From positions 1 to 28,898 of the forward strand of contig JBBRVG010000056.1 in assembly GCA_038247115.1 (NCBI GenBank): a stretch of DNA of 28,898 bases, in the 5' to 3' direction. Below the pieces are notes generated by a model that was not told where the DNA came from, ran no database searches, and worked only from the letters and a program-made list of their open reading frames with translations. Shown piece by piece: positions 22,866-28,898 of the stretch (position 1 is its first letter; every line of letters starts with the position of its first letter). The position numbers and the translations under genes are program-made. Source of the DNA: Pseudaeromonas sp038247115 (GTDB lineage Bacteria; Pseudomonadota; Gammaproteobacteria; Enterobacterales; Aeromonadaceae).

Positions 22866-24017
22866 ATGACGATCTCGAACCGTCCACTACGTATCGCCAT
22901 TGTCGCCGGAGAAGTCTCCGGCGATATTCTTGCTGCAGGTCTGATGCGCGAGTTGCGGGAGCGGCATCCGGATGTCGAGTTTATCGGTATCGCCGGACCT
23001 CGCATGCAGGCTCTGGGGATCCAGACCCTGTTCGAGATGGAAGAGCTGGCGGTGATGGGCCTGGTCGAGGTGTTGGGGCGATTGCCGCGACTGCTGCAGG
23101 TCCGCCGTCAATTGATCCGGACCTTGCTGGATAATCCGCCAGATCTGTTTATTGGCGTCGATGCCCCCGATTTCAATATCGGTGTTGAACTCAAGCTCAA
23201 ACGCCAGGGCATCAAGACGGTCCATTATGTCAGCCCCTCGGTCTGGGCCTGGCGACAATCCCGCATTCATAAAATCAAGGCGGCCACCGATCTGGTGTTG
23301 GCCTTCTTGCCGTTCGAAAAAGCCTTTTATGATCAGCATCAGGCACCCTGCCGCTTCATCGGTCATACCATGGCCGATGCGATCCCGCTGGTCAGTGACA
23401 AGTCTGCAGCCTGTGAACGCTTGGGGCTGGACGCTGACAAATCCTATCTGGCGGTATTGCCGGGTAGCCGCCAGGGTGAGGTGGAATTGCTGGCGCCGAT
23501 CTTTCTGCGAGCCTGCCAGCTGCTGCGCCGCTCCCATCCGCAGCTGGAATTTGCGGTCCCCCTGGTCAATCCTCGACGTCGCGCCCAGTTTGAGACTATT
23601 CTGGCGGCGACAGCGCCCGAGTTACCCATCCATCTGTTCGATGGCCAAGGTCGGGATGTGATGGCTGCCGGTGATGCCATACTACTGGCATCCGGCACCG
23701 CAACCCTGGAGGCCATGCTGGTGAAACGCCCCATGGTGGTGGGTTACAAGGTCAATGCCTTGACCTTCTGGCTGGCGGAGCGGTTGGTGAGCATCCGCAC
23801 CTTCGCGTTACCGAATTTGCTGGCTGGTAAAAAACTGGTGCCGGAGTTGATCCAGAGCGGCTGTACGCCGGAAGCCATTTGCCAGGAGGTCAGTCGACTA
23901 CTGGCTCAAGACAATTCTGCCTTGCTAGCTGAGTTTACTCGACTGCATCTGTTGATCCGTTGCGATGCGGACAAACAAGCCGCCGAAGCCGTGCTGCAAT
24001 TACTGGATATGCCATGA
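22866..24017 (+). CDS. lpxB: Lipid-A-disaccharide synthase LpxB
   Basis: Glycosyltransferase (GT19) joining UDP-2,3-diacylglucosamine and lipid X to form the lipid A disaccharide at the inner membrane. It has 383 residues (E. coli 382). Markers: IAIVAGEVSGDILAAGLM at the N terminus, IGVDAPDFN, HYVSPSVWAWR, LPFEKAFYD, VLPGSRQGEV, and the C-terminal nucleotide-binding block LASGTATLEAMLVKRPMVVGYK. It starts six bases after lpxA, and its TGA overlaps the rnhB ATG (ATGA). Confidence 0.96.
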   Translation: MTISNRPLRIAIVAGEVSGDILAAGLMRELRERHPDVEFIGIAGPRMQALGIQTLFEMEELAVMGLVEVLGRLPRLLQVRRQLIRTLLDNPPDLFIGVDAPDFNIGVELKLKRQGIKTVHYVSPSVWAWRQSRIHKIKAATDLVLAFLPFEKAFYDQHQAPCRFIGHTMADAIPLVSDKSAACERLGLDADKSYLAVLPGSRQGEVELLAPIFLRACQLLRRSHPQLEFAVPLVNPRRRAQFETILAATAPELPIHLFDGQGRDVMAAGDAILLASGTATLEAMLVKRPMVVGYKVNALTFWLAERLVSIRTFALPNLLAGKKLVPELIQSGCTPEAICQEVSRLLAQDNSALLAEFTRLHLLIRCDADKQAAEAVLQLLDMP

Positions 24018-24616
24018 GTGATTTTTTCTATCCCTGCGACCCTTGCCTAGTGCGGGTCGCCGGCGTGGATGAGGTTGGTCGCGGCCCCTTGGTCGGTGAT
24101 GTGGTCACGGCTGCCGTGATCCTGGATCCGGCGCGACCGATTATTGGGCTGAATGACTCCAAGAAGCTCTCCGAAAAGAAGCGTCTGGCGCTGTATGGCG
24201 AGATCACCGATAAAGCCCTGGCATTTGCTATCGGGCGCTGTTCGCCCGCCGAAATTGATAGCCTGAATATTCTCTGGGCTACCATGCTGGCCATGCAGCG
24301 TGCCGTGGCTGGCTTGTCGATCCAGCCCGGCTATGTGCTGGTGGATGGCAACAGGACTCCCGATTTTGGTGTGCCTGCCCAGGCCATCGTCAAAGGGGAC
24401 AGCAAGGTCGCCGAAATCAGTGCGGCCTCGATTCTGGCCAAAGTCACTCGGGATCGGGAAATGGCCGAGTTAGACCTGTTATTGCCGAATTACGGGTTTG
24501 CCCAGCATAAGGGTTACCCGACCGCCGAGCATCTGGCCCGTCTACAGCAGTTTGGCGCTACCGCCTATCACAGACGCAGTTTCCGTCCGGTGCGTCTGGC
24601 ACTGGGTCTGGAATGA
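24014..24616 (+). CDS. rnhB: Ribonuclease HII
   Basis: Cleaves RNA in RNA-DNA hybrids and at single ribonucleotides embedded in DNA. It has 200 residues (E. coli 198). The metal-binding motif GVDEVGRGPL puts Asp19 and Glu20 at the active site; further acidic residues are in LVDGNR and in ASILAKVTRDREM. NYGFAQHKGYPTAEHLARL and HRRSFRPVR complete the family pattern. ATG 24014 overlaps the lpxB stop. A longer in-frame start at 23960 lies inside lpxB and is unlikely. Confidence 0.96.
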   Translation: MSDFFYPCDPCLVRVAGVDEVGRGPLVGDVVTAAVILDPARPIIGLNDSKKLSEKKRLALYGEITDKALAFAIGRCSPAEIDSLNILWATMLAMQRAVAGLSIQPGYVLVDGNRTPDFGVPAQAIVKGDSKVAEISAASILAKVTRDREMAELDLLLPNYGFAQHKGYPTAEHLARLQQFGATAYHRRSFRPVRLALGLE

Positions 24617-24654
24617 TCATTTCCACTGCTGGCTCCATGAAGGGATAGACGAAG

Positions 24655-27600
24655 ATGGCCGAACCTCGCTTCATACATTTACGCGTTCATTCCGACTTCT
24701 CCATGGTCGACGGCTTGCAGAAGATCAAGCCGTTGGTGGCTCGGGCGGCCGAATATGGCATGCCGGCCATGGCCATCACCGATCAGATGAACCAGTGTGG
24801 TCTGGTGCGCTTCTATGGCGATGCTCATGGTAAGGGGATCAAGCCGGTGGTCGGTGTCGATCTCTGGGTGCAGAGCGAAGAGCTGGGTGATGAACTATTT
24901 CGTCTGACCGGTCTGGCGATGAACAACGAGGGGCAGCAGAATCTGGTGCAGCTCATCTCCAAGGCCTATCTGCGCGGCCATGTTCAGGATCTTCCGGTGG
25001 TCGACAAGCCGTGGCTGGTGGAGCACCACCAGGGTGTGATCCTGCTATCGGGCGGACGCGATGGCGATATCGGCAAGTTCCTGCTCAAGGGCAATGAGGC
25101 CATGGTGGCGCGTTGCACCGATTTTTATCGTCAGCATTTTGCGGATCGTTTTTATCTGGAACTGATCCGCACCGGGCGCCCCGACGAAGAGACCTACATC
25201 CGCATGGTGGTCCCGCTGGCGCTGGATGCTGACTTGCCGGTGGTGGCCACCAACGAGGTGGTTTTTCTTAACGAAGAAGATTTTGACGCCCATGAAATCC
25301 GGGTCGCCATCCACGATGGCTACACCCTGGATGACAGCCGCCGCCCCAAGCGCTTCAGCCCGCAGCAGTATCTGAAGAGTCAGGATCAGATGGCCGAGCT
25401 GTTTGCGGACCTGCCAGAAGCCTTGGTTAATAGCGTGGAAATCGCCAAGCGTTGTAATGTCACTGTACGCCTGGGTGAATACTTCCTGCCGCAATTTCCC
25501 ACTGGCGACATGTCTACCGAAGATTATCTGGTGCTGCGCTCCAAGGAAGGTCTGGAGGCGCGGCTGGAGTTTCTGTTTCCAGATCCTCAGGTCCGGGCTC
25601 AGAAACGGCTGGAATATGACGAGCGGCTGGACATAGAGCTCAAGGTTATCAACCAGATGGGGTTCCCCGGCTACTTCCTCATCGTGATGGAGTTTATCCA
25701 GTGGTCCAAAGACCACAATATTCCGGTAGGACCAGGACGGGGTTCAGGGGCGGGCTCGCTGGTCGCCTATGCCCTCAAGATCACCGATCTGGATCCGCTG
25801 GAATTTGACCTGCTGTTCGAACGTTTCCTGAACCCGGAGCGGGTGTCGATGCCCGACTTCGACGTCGACTTCTGCATGGATCGCCGTGATGAGGTGATCG
25901 ATCACGTGGCCGATATGTATGGTCGGGAAGCTGTGTCGCAGATCATTACCTTCGGCACCATGGCGGCCAAGGCGGCCATTCGCGATGTGGGCCGGGTTCT
26001 GGGTCACGCCTATGGTTTTTGCGATCGTATCTCCAAACTGGTGCCGCCGGATCCGGGGATGACGCTCGCCAAAGCCTTCGAGGCGGAGCCGAAACTTCCT
26101 GAGTTGTACGAGCAGGATGAAGAGGTCAAGGCCCTCATCGACATGGCGCGCAAACTCGAAGGGGTGACCCGCAATGCCGGTAAACATGCCGGCGGTGTGG
26201 TCATAGCGCCGACCCGGATCACCGATTTTGCGCCTCTGTATTGCGACAGCGAAGGCAACAACCCGGTCACCCAATTTGACAAGAACGATGTGGAATACGC
26301 CGGTCTGGTCAAGTTCGACTTTCTGGGGCTACGCACCCTGACCATCATTCAGTGGGCGCTGGATATGATCAATCCGCGCCTGCAGCAGGAGGGCAAAGAG
26401 CCGATCCGCATCGACGCCATCTCGCTGGAAGATAAAGCCTCGTTCCGCACCCTGCTGGCGTTCGAAACCACAGCTGTCTTCCAGCTGGAATCCCGGGGCA
26501 TGAAGGATCTGATCAAGCGCCTCAAGCCGGACTGCTTCGAAGACATGATAGCGCTGGTGGCTCTGTTCCGACCGGGACCACTGCAATCCGGCATGGTGGA
26601 TAACTTCATCGATCGGAAGCATGGCCGGGAAGCCATCTCCTATCCCGATGTGCAATGGCAGCATGAATCCCTGAAACCGATCCTGGAGCCGACTTACGGC
26701 ATCATACTGTACCAGGAACAGGTCATGCAGATTGCCCAGACCCTGGCCGGTTACACGCTAGGGGGCGCGGATATGCTGCGCCGCGCCATGGGTAAGAAAA
26801 AGCCCGAAGAGATGGCCAAGCAGCGCGAAGGCTTCGAGTCGGGGGCTGTCGCCAACGGCGTCGATGGCGAGCTGGCGATGAAGATCTTCGATCTGGTGGA
26901 GAAATTCGCCGGTTACGGCTTCAATAAATCGCACTCCGCCGCCTATGCGTTGGTTTCTTACCAGACCCTGTGGCTGAAGACCCACTATCCCGCTCAATTC
27001 ATGGCTGCGGTCATGACCGCGGATATGGATAATACCGACAAGATAGTGACCCTGGTGGACGAGTGTCAGCGCATGAAGCTGGCCATAATTCCGCCAGACG
27101 TCAACAGTGGCCAGTACCGTTTCACCGTCAACGAACAAGGCCATATCGTCTATGGCATAGGCGCAGTCAAGGGCGTGGGTGAGGGGCCTATCGAGGCCAT
27201 TATCGAGGCCCGCAATCAGGGTGGCCCATTCCGGGATCTATTTGATTTCTGTAACCGGGTGGATATCAAGCGCCTGAACAAGCGAGTGATGGAGAAGCTT
27301 ATCTACTCCGGCGCGCTGGACAGGCTCGGTCCCCATCGCGCAGCGCTGATGGCCAGTCTGGAAGAAGCCATGAAGGCGGCCGAGCAGAAGGCCAAGGATC
27401 TGGCGCGGGGGCAGAACGATCTGTTTGGCGATATCTTTGCCAACGATGATGATGCCGTCTTGCCAAGCCCTTGCTTTGCCGTAGTGCCGGAGTGGCCGGA
27501 CAAGATCTGGCTGGAAGGAGAGCGCGAGACGCTGGGGCTCTATCTGACCGGCCACCCGATCAACCAGTATCTGTCCGAGCTCAAACATTATGTTTCTGGC

Positions 27601-28143
27601 CGTCTGAGCGAGGTGCACGCCACCGAGCGCGACAAGATCACCACTGTGGCCGGCTTGGTCATTGCAGCCCGGGTTCTGGTGACCAAGCGGGGCAACCGCA
27701 TGGGGATCCTGACTCTGGATGATCGCTCCGGTCGGTTGGATATCACATTGTTCAGCGAAGCGTTGGAACGATATGAATCCTTGCTTGTCCAAGACAAGAT
27801 ACTGGTTGTCAGTGGACAGGTCAGCTTTGACGACTTCTCCGGTGGGCTTAAGATGTCGGCCCGGGAGTTGATGGACATTTCCGACGCTCGGGCGCGTTAT
27901 GCGCGCGGACTGCGTCTGAACCTGGAACAAAAACAAATCGATGAGCGCTTTTTCCAGCGTTTTGCTGAAATTATGCAACCTCATCGTGCCGGTATCTGTC
28001 CGGTTCAGGTATGCTACCGCAAACCTGGCGTACAGGCCGCCTTGCAACTGGGCACCGAGTGGCGAGTTACGCCCACCGATCAACTACTGGACGACCTGCA
28101 TGTGCTGTTGGGCAAGCAGAATGTCGACCTGATTTTTGAGTAG
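24655..28143 (+). CDS. dnaE: DNA polymerase III alpha subunit
   Basis: Replicative polymerase of the Pol III holoenzyme. It has 1162 residues (E. coli 1160). Order: PHP domain from the N terminus (FIHLRVHSDFSMVDG); polymerase palm with catalytic Asp401 and Asp403 (MPDFDVDF) and Asp555 (KFDFLGLRTL), at the same numbers as E. coli; fingers (KPEEMAKQREGF, GYGFNKSHSAAYAL); a helix-hairpin-helix region around 830-880; the sliding-clamp motif QNDLF at residues 920-924, where E. coli has QADMF at the same place; then an OB fold (about 990-1080) and the C-terminal tau-binding part. It starts 38 bases after rnhB and ends with TAG, 17 bases before accA. Confidence 0.98.
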   Translation: MAEPRFIHLRVHSDFSMVDGLQKIKPLVARAAEYGMPAMAITDQMNQCGLVRFYGDAHGKGIKPVVGVDLWVQSEELGDELFRLTGLAMNNEGQQNLVQLISKAYLRGHVQDLPVVDKPWLVEHHQGVILLSGGRDGDIGKFLLKGNEAMVARCTDFYRQHFADRFYLELIRTGRPDEETYIRMVVPLALDADLPVVATNEVVFLNEEDFDAHEIRVAIHDGYTLDDSRRPKRFSPQQYLKSQDQMAELFADLPEALVNSVEIAKRCNVTVRLGEYFLPQFPTGDMSTEDYLVLRSKEGLEARLEFLFPDPQVRAQKRLEYDERLDIELKVINQMGFPGYFLIVMEFIQWSKDHNIPVGPGRGSGAGSLVAYALKITDLDPLEFDLLFERFLNPERVSMPDFDVDFCMDRRDEVIDHVADMYGREAVSQIITFGTMAAKAAIRDVGRVLGHAYGFCDRISKLVPPDPGMTLAKAFEAEPKLPELYEQDEEVKALIDMARKLEGVTRNAGKHAGGVVIAPTRITDFAPLYCDSEGNNPVTQFDKNDVEYAGLVKFDFLGLRTLTIIQWALDMINPRLQQEGKEPIRIDAISLEDKASFRTLLAFETTAVFQLESRGMKDLIKRLKPDCFEDMIALVALFRPGPLQSGMVDNFIDRKHGREAISYPDVQWQHESLKPILEPTYGIILYQEQVMQIAQTLAGYTLGGADMLRRAMGKKKPEEMAKQREGFESGAVANGVDGELAMKIFDLVEKFAGYGFNKSHSAAYALVSYQTLWLKTHYPAQFMAAVMTADMDNTDKIVTLVDECQRMKLAIIPPDVNSGQYRFTVNEQGHIVYGIGAVKGVGEGPIEAIIEARNQGGPFRDLFDFCNRVDIKRLNKRVMEKLIYSGALDRLGPHRAALMASLEEAMKAAEQKAKDLARGQNDLFGDIFANDDDAVLPSPCFAVVPEWPDKIWLEGERETLGLYLTGHPINQYLSELKHYVSGRLSEVHATERDKITTVAGLVIAARVLVTKRGNRMGILTLDDRSGRLDITLFSEALERYESLLVQDKILVVSGQVSFDDFSGGLKMSARELMDISDARARYARGLRLNLEQKQIDERFFQRFAEIMQPHRAGICPVQVCYRKPGVQAALQLGTEWRVTPTDQLLDDLHVLLGKQNVDLIFE

Positions 28144-28160
28144 CGATTTCGGATATCACT

Positions 28161-28898
28161 ATGAATTTGAATTTTCTGGATTTTGAACAACCGATTGCCG
28201 AGCTGTTGGCTCAGATTGATGAGCTTAAACATGTCAGCAGTGGGGTGGGTAACAACGTGGATCTCTCCGAGGAGATTTCCCGGCTGGAGAAGAAAAACGA
28301 AGAGCTGACGCGCAAGCTGTTTTCCGAGCTGGGCGCCTGGCAGATTTCCCAAATTGCCCGTCATCCGCTGCGTCCCTACACCAAGGACTATATCAGCCGC
28401 CTGTTTACCGAATTTGAAGAGCTGGCGGGCGATCGGGCCTTTGCTGACGACAAGGCGATCATCGGTGGCGTCGCCCGCTTTGAAGGCGAGCCTGTGATGG
28501 TGATTGGTCAGCAGAAGGGGCGGGATACTCAGGAGAAGATCCGCCGTAACTTCGGCATGCCGCGTCCGGAAGGGTATCGCAAGGCGCTGCGTCTGATGCA
28601 GATGGCCGAGCGCTTCAAGATGCCGATCATCACCTTTATCGACACCCCAGGTGCCTACCCAGGTATCGGTGCCGAAGAGCGTGGTCAATCCGAAGCCATT
28701 GCTCGTAATCTGAAGGTGATGTCCAGCCTCAAGGTGCCTGTGGTCTGTACCGTGATCGGTGAGGGTGGCTCGGGTGGTGCCTTGGCCATCGGCGTCGGCG
28801 ACCGGGTCAACATGCTGCAATATTCCACTTATTCGGTGATTTCACCGGAAGGCTGTGCTTCGATCCTGTGGAAGAGCGCCGACAAGGCGCCGGATGCC
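28161..28898 (+). CDS. accA: Acetyl-CoA carboxylase carboxyltransferase subunit alpha, 5' part (runs off window)
   Basis: With AccD it transfers carboxyl from biotin to acetyl-CoA, giving malonyl-CoA for fatty-acid synthesis. About 246 of an expected 319 or so residues are visible; the frame is open to the window end. Family blocks: MNLNFLDFEQPIAELLAQID, a helical N-terminal segment (LEKKNEELTRKL), ARHPLRPYTKDYI, GQQKGRDT, NFGMPRPEGYRKALRLM, FIDTPGAYPGIGAEERGQSEAIA and GEGGSGGALAIGVGD, the last two shaping the active site. The ribosome binding site is weak (GGAT), so some coupling to dnaE is possible. It ends the macro-cluster as in E. coli. Confidence 0.97.
   Translation, partial: MNLNFLDFEQPIAELLAQIDELKHVSSGVGNNVDLSEEISRLEKKNEELTRKLFSELGAWQISQIARHPLRPYTKDYISRLFTEFEELAGDRAFADDKAIIGGVARFEGEPVMVIGQQKGRDTQEKIRRNFGMPRPEGYRKALRLMQMAERFKMPIITFIDTPGAYPGIGAEERGQSEAIARNLKVMSSLKVPVVCTVIGEGGSGGALAIGVGDRVNMLQYSTYSVISPEGCASILWKSADKAPDA

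Noticed and set aside
27238..28083. Minus-strand open frame of 281 codons opposite dnaE
   Set aside because: dnaE is intact with all catalytic motifs in this region; the antisense product has no recognisable features.
1..28898. Search by eye for CRISPR arrays, insertion sequences, att sites, tRNA and rRNA genes
   Set aside because: No regularly spaced direct repeats, transposase-like frames, cloverleaf-like sequences or disrupted genes were seen; gene order is that of a conserved core region.

Overview
The window reads as a chromosomal segment of a gammaproteobacterium. Protein sequences and gene order point to the Aeromonadales (Aeromonas-like). This placement rests on overall similarity remembered from E. 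coli and related families, not on a search. All genes look intact except the two cut by the window ends (truC at the left, accA at the right). I see no insertion sequence, prophage, CRISPR array, tRNA or rRNA.

Layout. (1) 1-594: 3' part of truC (tRNA pseudouridine-65 synthase). (2) 595-3436: a maltose-uptake pair, lamB (maltoporin) and malM (here a probable lipoprotein), behind a promoter with CRP-like and MalT-like sites; each gene is followed by a strong intrinsic terminator. (3) 3437-5316: ptsG (glucose PTS EIICB) with a long, AT-rich, structured upstream region. (4) 5418-9782, minus strand: map, glnD, dapD, in the enterobacterial order. (5) 9783-10130: a divergent control region holding inverted repeats, an rpsB promoter with a GC-rich discriminator and the conserved rpsB leader (t44-like RNA). 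(6) 10131-28898, plus strand: the macro-cluster rpsB-tsf-pyrH-frr-uppS-cdsA-dxr-rseP-bamA-skp-lpxD-fabZ-lpxA-lpxB-rnhB-dnaE-accA, in the same order as in E. coli.

How the genes work together. lamB, malM and ptsG serve sugar entry across the outer and inner membranes and probably share cAMP-CRP control. map, glnD and dapD cover N-terminal Met removal, nitrogen signalling and lysine/diaminopimelate synthesis. The macro-cluster links translation (S2, EF-Ts, ribosome recycling), UMP phosphorylation, isoprenoid and undecaprenyl carrier synthesis (dxr, uppS), phospholipid precursors (cdsA, fabZ, accA), lipid A synthesis (lpxD, lpxA, lpxB), outer-membrane protein assembly (bamA, skp, with rseP in the envelope-stress pathway) and DNA replication/repair (rnhB, dnaE). 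Three internal terminator-like hairpins (after rpsB, tsf and frr) probably step down transcription along the cluster.

No undescribed multi-gene system is visible; this is conserved housekeeping DNA. The points most worth a second look are small: the ptsG leader (possible SgrS pairing site, a hairpin over the ribosome binding site, a 16-codon upstream ORF), the inverted repeats between map and rpsB, a cysteine pair in BamA that appears moved to another extracellular loop, and a run of non-AUG start codons in the macro-cluster.
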